Made by a program: the position numbers and the translations under genes. A DNA stretch of 64,000 nucleotides from Desulfocurvus sp. (lineage in GTDB: Bacteria > Desulfobacterota > Desulfovibrionia > Desulfovibrionales > Desulfovibrionaceae). Positions within the stretch are counted from its first letter, which is position 1. The number at the start of each line of letters is the position of its first letter. Where the stretch lies: assembly GCA_020692325.1 (NCBI GenBank), contig JAIMKR010000005.1, forward strand, positions 38,958 to 102,957, read 5' to 3'. The notes below the pieces were generated by a model. It did no database searches, was not told the DNA's origin, and saw only the letters and a program-made list of their open reading frames with translations. This document shows positions 47,382 through 57,300 of the stretch, one piece after another.

Positions 47382-50300
47382 TTACTTCAGCACCAAGTTC
47401 TCGCCATCCCTCTCAATATCGGTAGCCAGCGCCAGCAGAGTCACGCCCTTCTGCATGTGCGCACGGACATTCTGCGCCACGCGTCTAAAGCCCAGGAGGT
47501 GGGCGGTTTCCTGCTCCAGAACATCGCGCGAGGCCGAGATGTATTGGCGGAGGATGTGGCGTGCTGCGTTGGCGATTTCCTCGGGCGGGATTTCACCGGA
47601 GGCGCGGTGGCTCTCCTCGCTGCCCCCCTGGATCCTGAATCCCGTGTAGGCATCTGGTGGTGTCTGCCTCTCCCAGAGGAACGTCTCGTCCTTGCCTCGC
47701 TGAACAAGGACGTCACTCGTGTTCTTGGCCACTCCGAGCACCCGCTCCTTGCACTTCTCCGTCGCCTTGGCGAAGCCCCAGCGCGCGCCGACGCGCCGCG
47801 TGAGCAGCGTCAGGCTCATGGGCGCCTCGCAAGCCAGAACCTCCTGTAGTGCCTGCCGTATCCGATAGGTGCTCTGCGGCAAGTAGTAGTCCTCCTGCGT
47901 GCCCAAAGAGGTTGTAATATAACTTGGCGCGTATTCTTCAAGCATCTCTTCCGGCTTTGCCGAATCCGTGGAGGGGGCGTTGGCGAACTGCTGCGCGCAG
48001 GCCTCGGGAGCAATAAAGGCCGGGGGAGGACAGGCCTCGGGGGCTTCCTCCTTTTCCGTCCGGTGGAGCATAGCCTTCTCGATGGCGGCCTCCACCTTGG
48101 ATAAGGCTGCCTGCGGGTTTTGCCACCAGTCCGTGGACCAGACACGGGCGATTTCCCAGCCCAGTCCGCGCAGCACCATCTCGCGCAGTCTGTCGCGGTC
48201 GCGGGCGTTGTGCGAGCGGTGGTAGTTGGCCCCGTCGCACTCGATGCCCAAAAGGTATCGGCCCGGACACTCCGGGTCCACAACGGCCAAGTCGATGCGA
48301 TAGCCGGAACAACCCACCTGGGCATGCACCATGTGTCCTTTGGAGCGCAGAGCTTCGCAAACCTGCTTCTCGAACGGCGAATCAAAATCCGCCGAGGGGT
48401 CGCGGGTGATGGACTCGTGTATGGCCGCCATGCCGCGCTGCGCATACTCCATGTAGCATTTCAAATCCTGCACGCCCCTGGCCCGCGTGCGCGCCAAGTC
48501 GATCTGCTCCGGCTTGAGGGAGGAGAACAGAACCACTTCCTTTCTCGCGCGGGTCACCGCCACGTTGAGCCGCCGCTCGCCGCCGTCGCGATTGAGCGGG
48601 CCAAAATTCATGCTCACCTTGCCTACGGCGTCCGGCCCGTAGCCCACGGAGAAAAAGATGGCGTCGCGTTCGTCGCCCTGGACATTCTCCAAATTCTTGA
48701 TGAACACCCGATCTGGATTCTCGGGGTCGAAGAAGCGTTCAATCTCCGGGTGGTTTCTGCGCTCCGCCTCCAGCAGGTCGGCGATGAGGTCGCGCTGCGC
48801 CTGGCTGAAGGTCACCACGCCAATGCTCGCCGACGAAAGCACGGGGTCGATCAGGCGTCGGATCATCTCGCTCACCAGCGCCTCGGCCTCGATGCGGTTG
48901 GTGCGGGACTTGGACTTATCATAAACGCCCGCCACGTGGCGGAAGCTCACCGCCTTTTCCAACTGCGGAGAAGGGAACGTCAGCAGGCTGTTGCCATAAT
49001 ACTGGTGGTTGCTGAAGGCGATGAGGCCCTCGTTACGGCTGCGGTAGTGCCAGCGCAGGTGCAGCTGCGGCAGGCTGGCCGCAAGGCATTCGTCCAGGAT
49101 GCTTTCCGCATCCTCCACGGTCTCCTCGTCCTCTTCGGTTTCGCCGTCCTCGCGCTGAAAGAAATTCGTGGGCGGCAGCTGCTTGGGGTCGCCCACGATG
49201 ATGGCCTGCCGTCCTCGGGCGATGGCGCCCACGGCGTCCCATACGGGAATCTGCGAAGCCTCGTCGAAGACCACGAGGTCGAAGGGAGTGTGCCCGGCGT
49301 CCATGTATTGGGCGATGGACATTGGGCTCATGAGCAGGCAGGGCTTGAGCCGGGGCAGGAGGTTGGGAATCTTCTGCACCAGGGCGCGGATGGACATGTG
49401 GCTGCGTTTCTTGTTGAGCTGTCGATTCAAAATGCCCATCTCGGAGTCGTCGTTGGCCTTGGCTCCGGCGATGGGCACACGGGCGGACAGACGCGCATAG
49501 ATCTCGTCGCGGGTCAGCTTGGTGTAACGTTCGTCGGTCTCGCGGAACTGCCGGATCTTGTCCTCGAAGCCCGAGCTGAAGAAGTTGCGCAGCACGGGCT
49601 CGGCGTGGACGATGCTCTCTACCCACCATTGGTAGTAGCCACGCCTAATGGTTGATTCGATTTCTTCGTCCTGGAGTTTCCCCTTCTCCAGAAGGGTGAC
49701 GATGGGTTTCAAACCGATGGACAAGGCCTCCCTGCGCGCACCCCGCCACTGGCACCAGCCTTTGAATCGCCCCAGCTCTTGCAACAGCGTTTCCGTCCCT
49801 TGTTCGAGGGCCGAGAGCGGCCCTTGCTCCTGTGCCTGCCTGAAGGCGTATGTTTCCGGGCCAAGAAGGGAACGGAGAGCCTCCTTCTGTTTTTGAATCC
49901 CTGCATGGGCAGCGAGAAATACCTCAGCGACCTCCTGAAGGCGTCCAATTCGACTCGAATGAAGCAGCGCGGCCCAGCCGTCCAGCAGCTCCTCCGCCCC
50001 TCGCGAACTCAGTTTGACGGCAGCAGGGATCTGCGTGCGAATGGCGTTGGCTCTGTCAAAGAGCGTGACAACACGCTCATCCGTGATGCGTCCGCCATTC
50101 CACTCATCCTCAAGCGCTCCCTGGCCATATGCATCTAGGGATTTCCAGCGTGCAAGGAGGGCGTTGTATTCCGTCGTTTGGTGGATGACCGAAGCGAGTT
50201 GTTCATGGGTGGAACGCTGGCCAAGGGCAGAGGCCGCGTACAAGGCATCGCGCCACCGCAACCAACGTCCCAGGTTCGCCTCTTCTGCCAGGAGCCCTTC

Positions 50301-53300
50301 GACACCCTGCTCCAGCATGTCCAACGCAGGGATGCCGCGCTCGATCTGCCACGGGGATTTTGGGAAACCGAGCGCGCGACATACCCACTCCAGCTGTTCC
50401 CAAAATCCGTTGGTGGCGGCGACAACAGCCTCCACACGGCTGGGAAGCAAGGCTCGGCGCGACCAGACCTCACGCACCCATATTGTGATGATCCCCGCCG
50501 TGTTGCGCCCCGCCATGGCGGCCACGGACTCCGCGCAGTGATGCAAACCCTCTCGGCGGGCCAGGAGTGACTCCACCGCCCTATCCGTCGCCTGCCCATC
50601 CGCCCAGGTCTGTCCAAGGAGTTGCTCTGCCTTGTCGCATATGGCGGCCCACTGGGCGTTCAATTCGCGAAGCTCGCGCGCTTGGGACAGGATCTCCTCA
50701 AGTCTCTGCGTTTCCGGAGCGTTGCCCGCCAAAGAGACTGTCCGAAGAGCCTTGCGGATGGTTCGATGCTTCAACCAACGCTTAGGGCCCCAGCTTGCCT
50801 TTGCCACATTCAGCATGGCGATAAGCGCGTCCAGATCAAGAGTGTGCAGATCCGGCGTGAATTCCGCCGAAAGAGTCTGCGACAAGGCGCGCCGTCTCCT
50901 GCTCTTTTCGAGCACGGCGGCGACTTCACGCTTTGCTGCGAGCCAATCCTGCGCCTGCATGAGAGCGGGCGTGGGGAAGGGATCGGCGCAAATACTCGCG
51001 GCGATATCCTGGTACTGGGAAATCTGCATGGGGTTCAGCGCATCCAGACCAAGACATGGCAACACCTCCCGGGCAGCTTTGCGCATAGCCCGGATGCGCT
51101 CGCCAAGGCCTTTGACAAGTCCCAGCGCCTCTCGTTCGAATTCCGACGACCACGAGGGGGCCTCCAGCCCGCCCCACGGTTGCAGGCCCGCAGTTCCTCC
51201 GCACGCGGCCGCAACTTTGGCGCCGATGGTCTCGAAGTTCAGATCCAAAAGCTCCCGTGGGAATAGGGCGCCAAGCCACTCCTGCAACTGGAAGAGTCTT
51301 TTCGCCTGAATCAGCACCGCGCCCAGCTCTGTGCGCAGAGTCTCAAGGTCTCCGGAACGAAGCAGAGGAGCCGGGGGCTCAGGCGTGGCGGACAGCGCCC
51401 CCACCAGCCCAGGGTATTGGGAAAGCCGTTCCTCGTCCAATGGCCCGAGGTTGAGTAACGGCAAAAGCTCCAGGGAGGAGGTGCGCAAGGCTTCAATGTT
51501 GTCGGAGAGCGTCTGAAGAGCATTCCCCACATCGCGTTGGAGCACGGGGCTCCAGACGTCACACTGGACGTCTCCCCATGGGTGGTTTTCCAGGTTCCCG
51601 CAATCCGCAACAGTCAGGTTCAAGTCGCGGGCGCTCTGCCACAGTTTGTCCAATTTGGTTTGGTCGAACTCCTCCGGAGCCTTCCAGAACAGGGCCACAT
51701 GTGGCACGTCCGTGAGCCCGATGAGCTTGGACAGGCCCTGGAAGGCGGTTTCGCCGGAACTCTGCACCTTGTGCAGGGTCTGCACGTATTCATCCAGCTC
51801 GGCGCGCAGGGTGGCCAGACGTTCGGCTTCCCGCCGCCAGTACTCGGAATCGAAGGTGGAGGCCCCGGTGAGGGGCTGGCCAAGCTGCTTGATGACCTCC
51901 TGCTTGCTGCTTTTGTTGGAGTGCAGCTCCAGACAGAAGTTTCCCAGCCCACACTGGGCTAGGCGGTCGCGCACCACAGTGAGCGCGGCCATTTTCTCCG
52001 ACACGAAGAGCACGGACTTGCCGCAGGCCAGGCAGTGGGCGATGAGATTGGTGATGGTCTGGGACTTGCCCGTGCCCGGGGGGCCATGCAGCACGAAGCT
52101 TTTGCCTTCCGCGGCGGCGTAGACCGCCGCCAATTGCGAGGAGTCGGTCAGTACCGGGCAGAAGGTTTCCAGAGGCGAGTGTGTGCGATCCAACTGCTGG
52201 GCGTCGGGGAAGCCCCCGGAGTCCGGGAAGGGAAGCTTGGGCGTGTTGACCAGATGCGACACGACGGGATTTTTGAGCAATTCGTCGGTGCGTTCCTCAA
52301 GGTCCCGCCACATGAGGAATTTGGCGAAGGAGAAGAATCCGAGGCAGGCGTCCTCCACAACCTCCCAGCGGTCGATCTTCTTCACCGCCTCGCGGAAGGT
52401 GCCCAGGATGAAGGGCACGTCAACACCGTGGTCGTCCTGGGGCACGGGGTCCATGCTGGGCAGGGAGAGTTCAAAGTCCTTGGCCAAAAGTTCCAGGAGA
52501 GTGGTGTTGATGCGCACCTCGTCATCGCGCTTGCGCAGGCGGAAACCCTCTAGGATCGAGCCGCGCAAAATTTCCACCGGCACGAGGATGAGCGGCGCGA
52601 GCAGGCGCCTCTGGCTGGCCGGCGTCTCGTACCAGGCCAGAAAGCCAAGGGCGAGGTACAGGGTGCTGGCCCCGCCCTCCTCCATTTGCAGGGTGGCTTC
52701 GCGGTAAATCTCCAGCATCTGGCGCGACAACTTGTCGCGCCCGGCCCCGGCGCGCAGGCGCTTGGCCTTGAACTCCTCCTGGAGCACGACCTTGCGGGCG
52801 TCGTCGCCCGTCCTGCGGCGGAACACCTCGGCGCTGCGCGGGTCGTCCTCGGCGAATTCGCTCGGATTGGCCAGCACCTCGAACTTGTCGCCGTCGGCCA
52901 GCGCGTCCTCAAGGCTCGCGATGTCCGGGCAGAGGATCTGCACGGCCTTGTTGGTGAACTTGAAGTTCAGCAACCTGTTGCGCAGGGAGAGGTCGAGCAG
53001 CTTGCGCTTCCAACGGTCCAGACGCGTTGCCGGCGTCTCCGGCTGTTCCTCAGGTTGCCCGTCGGGGCGCACCGCCCCTTCCACCAGCGAGAGGTCCGGG
53101 GGCAAAGCCGCCCCGTCTGCCGCCTGCCCGGAACTCGCGCGCTCCGTTCCGCCATGCTCGCCCCGCAGCGGCAAGGGACGGATGGCGGCCTTGCGGCATC
53201 TCGCCACGTCCACCACGCAGACGAAATCCTGCTCGTTTTCAAGTTTGGCTTTGCCCAACTGTACGGCGATATTGAAGTCGTTTGGCGGCGCGGAAGTGAG

Positions 53301-54152
53301 CGTCATCGCCTCCACGAGGCAGATTTCCGCCAGCTCGACACGTTTGTGCAGCCGCAGGACGTCATCGCCGACCACGTCGGAGAAGGTCTCCTCCACCAGC
53401 CAGAACCCGGCGGAGGCGTGCCCTTTGGTGAACACCACGAGGGGATGAAGCCCGGCCTGCTCGAAACAGGAGGCCAGGAACAGGGCCAGATCCAGGCATG
53501 TGCCCAGGCCGTTCTCCAGGATGCGCTCGGCCAGGCGCACCTTCTGCCCGGCCTGCTCGAAGCTTGCCGGCGGCGATATGTATTTGAGTCCACGGCGGCG
53601 AATGGCCTCGTAGATGGCCGCGCCCTGCCGGAGCGTGTCCTGCTTCTTTTTCGTCTGGTAGGCGCAGAGCGAGGCCCCGCGCTCCCAGCCGGTAAGAATA
53701 TCTGCCGCTTCGGCCAGGATGCCTTCCACCACCGGATGATTCGGGGTGACAAAGGCCGCCAGCACCTCGGGCAGGGAGCGCAGACCGCTCCATTCGTCGT
53801 AGGCCAGCACGTCGATGCGCGCGGTTTCTTGTTTCAGTTCCTGGCCGGAGGCGCTGATCGACACGGTGAGGGTTCCGGCCACGCGCTCGGTGAGTTCCGC
53901 CAGGAACTTGGGCGAAAGTTGCAAGGGCACATGGTCGAAGCCATATGAGGCCCCCGGCTCCAGGCTGGTGACGCGTCCCTCCCACGTGCTCGCGAAGTCC
54001 GGCTCGACCTCAATACGGACCAGCACATCCTTCAGGCACTTGTCGCCGGAATTGGTGATGCGAAGTTGCTTGATGACCGGGACGTCATTCTGCTGGAGAG
54101 CATAGTTGACCGTGGGGTCGTGGATGAGTTCAAGGGCAAGCGTTTCCGGCAT
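47382..54152 (-). CDS. DUF4011/UPF1-like helicase with C-terminal nuclease (MTES_1575-like) and DUF3320
   Basis: 2256 aa. Order: a beta-sandwich-like N-terminus; a transglutaminase-like segment (GTCLDLALFLASCFEQAG, GHASAGFW) at about 215-255; DUF4011 (KRKLLDLSLRNRLLNFKF, about 385); an SF1 helicase split by a long coiled-coil/helical insert, with Walker A LHGPPGTGKSQTITN (about 690), DExx VVFDEASQIP (about 1630), DPKQLPPTNFF, and motifs ENVQGDERDAIFFSVGYG and LNVAVTRARKEVV; a Vsr-like nuclease GIECDGANYHRSHNARDRDR with RVWSTDWW (about 1970-2015); and a C-terminal DUF3320 (about 2140-2240). AGGAG is 8 nt before the ATG. Proteins of this layout occur in defence islands. Divergent from the NTPase at 54343. 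Confidence 0.93.
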   Translation of the reverse strand: MPETLALELIHDPTVNYALQQNDVPVIKQLRITNSGDKCLKDVLVRIEVEPDFASTWEGRVTSLEPGASYGFDHVPLQLSPKFLAELTERVAGTLTVSISASGQELKQETARIDVLAYDEWSGLRSLPEVLAAFVTPNHPVVEGILAEAADILTGWERGASLCAYQTKKKQDTLRQGAAIYEAIRRRGLKYISPPASFEQAGQKVRLAERILENGLGTCLDLALFLASCFEQAGLHPLVVFTKGHASAGFWLVEETFSDVVGDDVLRLHKRVELAEICLVEAMTLTSAPPNDFNIAVQLGKAKLENEQDFVCVVDVARCRKAAIRPLPLRGEHGGTERASSGQAADGAALPPDLSLVEGAVRPDGQPEEQPETPATRLDRWKRKLLDLSLRNRLLNFKFTNKAVQILCPDIASLEDALADGDKFEVLANPSEFAEDDPRSAEVFRRRTGDDARKVVLQEEFKAKRLRAGAGRDKLSRQMLEIYREATLQMEEGGASTLYLALGFLAWYETPASQRRLLAPLILVPVEILRGSILEGFRLRKRDDEVRINTTLLELLAKDFELSLPSMDPVPQDDHGVDVPFILGTFREAVKKIDRWEVVEDACLGFFSFAKFLMWRDLEERTDELLKNPVVSHLVNTPKLPFPDSGGFPDAQQLDRTHSPLETFCPVLTDSSQLAAVYAAAEGKSFVLHGPPGTGKSQTITNLIAHCLACGKSVLFVSEKMAALTVVRDRLAQCGLGNFCLELHSNKSSKQEVIKQLGQPLTGASTFDSEYWRREAERLATLRAELDEYVQTLHKVQSSGETAFQGLSKLIGLTDVPHVALFWKAPEEFDQTKLDKLWQSARDLNLTVADCGNLENHPWGDVQCDVWSPVLQRDVGNALQTLSDNIEALRTSSLELLPLLNLGPLDEERLSQYPGLVGALSATPEPPAPLLRSGDLETLRTELGAVLIQAKRLFQLQEWLGALFPRELLDLNFETIGAKVAAACGGTAGLQPWGGLEAPSWSSEFEREALGLVKGLGERIRAMRKAAREVLPCLGLDALNPMQISQYQDIAASICADPFPTPALMQAQDWLAAKREVAAVLEKSRRRRALSQTLSAEFTPDLHTLDLDALIAMLNVAKASWGPKRWLKHRTIRKALRTVSLAGNAPETQRLEEILSQARELRELNAQWAAICDKAEQLLGQTWADGQATDRAVESLLARREGLHHCAESVAAMAGRNTAGIITIWVREVWSRRALLPSRVEAVVAATNGFWEQLEWVCRALGFPKSPWQIERGIPALDMLEQGVEGLLAEEANLGRWLRWRDALYAASALGQRSTHEQLASVIHQTTEYNALLARWKSLDAYGQGALEDEWNGGRITDERVVTLFDRANAIRTQIPAAVKLSSRGAEELLDGWAALLHSSRIGRLQEVAEVFLAAHAGIQKQKEALRSLLGPETYAFRQAQEQGPLSALEQGTETLLQELGRFKGWCQWRGARREALSIGLKPIVTLLEKGKLQDEEIESTIRRGYYQWWVESIVHAEPVLRNFFSSGFEDKIRQFRETDERYTKLTRDEIYARLSARVPIAGAKANDDSEMGILNRQLNKKRSHMSIRALVQKIPNLLPRLKPCLLMSPMSIAQYMDAGHTPFDLVVFDEASQIPVWDAVGAIARGRQAIIVGDPKQLPPTNFFQREDGETEEDEETVEDAESILDECLAASLPQLHLRWHYRSRNEGLIAFSNHQYYGNSLLTFPSPQLEKAVSFRHVAGVYDKSKSRTNRIEAEALVSEMIRRLIDPVLSSASIGVVTFSQAQRDLIADLLEAERRNHPEIERFFDPENPDRVFIKNLENVQGDERDAIFFSVGYGPDAVGKVSMNFGPLNRDGGERRLNVAVTRARKEVVLFSSLKPEQIDLARTRARGVQDLKCYMEYAQRGMAAIHESITRDPSADFDSPFEKQVCEALRSKGHMVHAQVGCSGYRIDLAVVDPECPGRYLLGIECDGANYHRSHNARDRDRLREMVLRGLGWEIARVWSTDWWQNPQAALSKVEAAIEKAMLHRTEKEEAPEACPPPAFIAPEACAQQFANAPSTDSAKPEEMLEEYAPSYITTSLGTQEDYYLPQSTYRIRQALQEVLACEAPMSLTLLTRRVGARWGFAKATEKCKERVLGVAKNTSDVLVQRGKDETFLWERQTPPDAYTGFRIQGGSEESHRASGEIPPEEIANAARHILRQYISASRDVLEQETAHLLGFRRVAQNVRAHMQKGVTLLALATDIERDGENLVLK

Positions 54153-54342
54153 GGCAGGCTCCTAGGGATTCGATAACGAAACGACTACGTACATGGCTCA
54201 ATCCACGCAATATGTCTAGTTGCGTGAAGAAAATTGGCTGGTTAGGTGTATTTGCATGGAATCATGGCAGGTTGTATCGCTTGGTAAATGTTTTGGCTGA
54301 CATCCTAGCCCAGGAACATGCGGCGCACGGAGGAGACGGAAG
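54153..54342. promoter_or_regulatory. Divergent promoter region of the helicase and NTPase genes
   Basis: 190 bp between two back-to-back large genes, AT-richer than either. It must hold both promoters. I see no confident -35/-10 pair or operator. GGAGGAGACGGAAG before the NTPase ATG is a good ribosome binding site. Confidence 0.5.
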
Positions 54343-57300
54343 ATGGTGACGGGACTGGAAGGCGAGCTGCTCAGAGGCGCGGCAAAGACATTCCTCGGTT
54401 TGCTCGCCAAGTGGGGTGGGAAGCTCCTGGCGAACGCTGCGGATAAGCAGCGCATTGAAGAGGCCCTCTGGGCCGCTCTCGATCAGTCCTTTGTGGCGTT
54501 CTCCACGCAATATCCAGCATTCAACACCGGAAAGATGGACAAAAATTTTCTCGACCGGGTGGTGGCGGCAGCCGCGCTAAAATTCCTTGCGCCAGGCGAG
54601 GCTCCTGATCCAGACCGCCTGGCGGCGGCTTATCATACGCTCAATCCGCACATCACCGTCGAAAGGGGCATTCCCGCATTTGAATGGCTCCTTCGGAAAA
54701 TCCATGAGGAATTGGCAAAGCAGCCGGATTTGGCGGAGCTGGTTCACCTGCAGCACGGTGCTGCGGCATGGCGAAACACGGAGGAGCTTCTCCCTCTTGG
54801 GGCAGACACAAATAGCACGGTCCAGGAAATCAGGCGGATGCTTGAACGGCCCGTTTTCTCGCCCGAAAACCTGCCGCACATTCGAGAAGTGCTCGGACGC
54901 AAATCCGCGGCGTTGCTCGCATGGCCGCAGTCCCTTTGCACCGGGGACTGGATTGATCGCCCCGAGGAGCAACAGCTGCATGGGCTCCTGACGGATGAGG
55001 CGACCAGCCTCGTGTTGCTGCTCGGGCCAGCGGGTTGCGGCAAGTCCGCACTCATGGCGCGTCTTGCCCACAAACTCCAGTCGCAGGGCACGACTTTTCT
55101 CGCCCTCAAGACGGACACCTTGCCGCGCGGCATCGGCAGCCTTCCTGAGCTACAGGCCCATCTTGAAATGCCAGAACCGCTGGCCGTCTGCTTGGAGCGA
55201 CTGGCGGATGAAGGGCCTGTCGTCCTGTTTGTGGATCAGCTGGATGCCTTATGCGAACTGATGGTGACCAAGCATTCGGAGCGGCTTTCCGTGTTGCTCA
55301 ACGTCATCCACGAAGCGTTTTTCCTGCGCCACCGTAATCTCAAGGTCATCGCCTCCACGCGCACCTTCGAGGCCCAGCACGACAGGCGGCTGCGCGACCT
55401 CATTGACTTTGCCGAGCGTGAGGAATCCCGCGAGGCAGTGGCCCGAGTTGAGTTGGGCGAGGTGGCATGGGAAGCCGTCGAGGCCGTCCTCACCCGGAGC
55501 GGGGTGGCGACACAAGGCTGGCCCGCAGAGCTTCGGCGCATGCTCACGACCCCGCAGCACTTGGACGTTTTCCTCAACTTCCTGAAGAATGCGCATGACG
55601 TCTCGGCATTGACGGCCTATCGCCCAATGCTTGAGGAGGTCTGGCGACGCCACATCGATGAGGCGGAAGACTCCGCAGACCGGCAGGATTTGGTCATCAC
55701 CCTTGCCAAGAAGCTTGCCGAAGATGAGGAGCTATGGGCACCGGAGCTTCAATACGCTTCAAGCTGGTCCGACGCCCTCAAAGGTCTCAAGTCCTCTGGC
55801 TTTCTGTGCACCGAAGGCTCCAGTGCGGTCCTCGGCTTCCGGCATCAGACACTGTTCGACTTCACACGCTCCAAAGCGTTCCTGCGGCGTGAGGATTCGC
55901 TCTCGAACTACGTGTTGGGCAAGCAGACCAGCCTCTTTGTTCGGCCCATCCTTTGGAGCGCGTTGGGGTACCTTCGGGAATTGTCGCCAAGGCGCTATCG
56001 CGAAGAGTTTCAGAAGCTATGGGACGGAGTGACGCGGAAGCATTTGCGTTTTCTGCTCTTGGAGTTTCTGGGGCGGCAGCAGGCCCCGATGCCCGAAGAG
56101 CGGAGCTGGCTGCTGCCCTGTCTCGATGATCCGGCGCTTCAGCCGAAGGCCATGCTCTCGATGGCGGGCAGCCATGGGTGGTTCGACGTCCTTGAGCCGG
56201 AGTTGCTGCCTCGCATGATGGCGGAAGGCGAAGCCAACGCTGGCCCCTGCCGCATGCTACTGTTCGCAGCGCTTTCCTTTGCCCAGGCCCGCGTCGTTGC
56301 ACAGATCCGCCGCATATGGCTTCCCCGGCAGGAGATGGACAACGAGACGCTCTGGACGCTTCGGAATGCTCCAGTATGGGACGAGGCAACCATCAGCGTG
56401 CTGGAAACCATTGTGGAGCGCAGAGATGTCGACGCATGGCTCGTGGAGGATATCGTCGGCAAAATTGCCAAGGTGGACCCTACTCGTGCGGCAGCGTTCC
56501 TGAAGACCCACTTGGACTTTGTCTTTGCGGAGATGGAACGTGCGGAGAAGCCGGAGTATTCGAAACTGCTGAAGGCGCGGGACGGCTACGCCATCGTCAA
56601 GACCGCCGCCGCGCACCCTGTGGAGTTTTGCCAAGTGCTCTTTCCCTGGTTCGTCCACGTTGTGGAACGTGAAGAGACGTATGAGGGGAAAAGCCAGAGA
56701 TACGCTTCAATTCATTCGTTGATAGCTGACGATGATGACGAAGATGACCTTCGTGATTTCCCGCTTTTCCATGCCGTTGTGGAAGCCCTCTCTGGATATG
56801 CGCGGAGCGATGCGGCTGGATTCCTGAAAGACCTCCAGAGCTGGAAGGGCAGTGACCGCATGGTCGTTCACCGCCTGCTTGGCCGCGGTCTCGAAATCGT
56901 CGCGCCTGACCATCCGCAGGAGGTGCTGGCATACCTCTTGGAGGATTCACGCAGGCTCGGTATAGGAACCGCTCTCATACCCAACAAGACAACTCAGCGG
57001 GTTACCCACCCGCTCGTTCCTGCATTGTCTCCCGCTGAGCAGCAAAAGCTCGAGCAAGCGATATGGGCTTGGGAGCTATATCCCGCCGAGGCCGATGATG
57101 ACGACGAATTGAAAGCGAAATGGCATGGCTGGAATGAGGAAAAGCAACTTAGGCTGCTCTGTGCATTCCCGGAGTCATCACGGAGTCCCGAGCTTCAACG
57201 TAAGATCGACGACATGCTAAAGGCTTATGGACCCGCGCGGGATGAAGACTCGTATACTCGCCTGGAGAGTATTGTCTCTCCTGTGAGCGCCGAGGAGATG

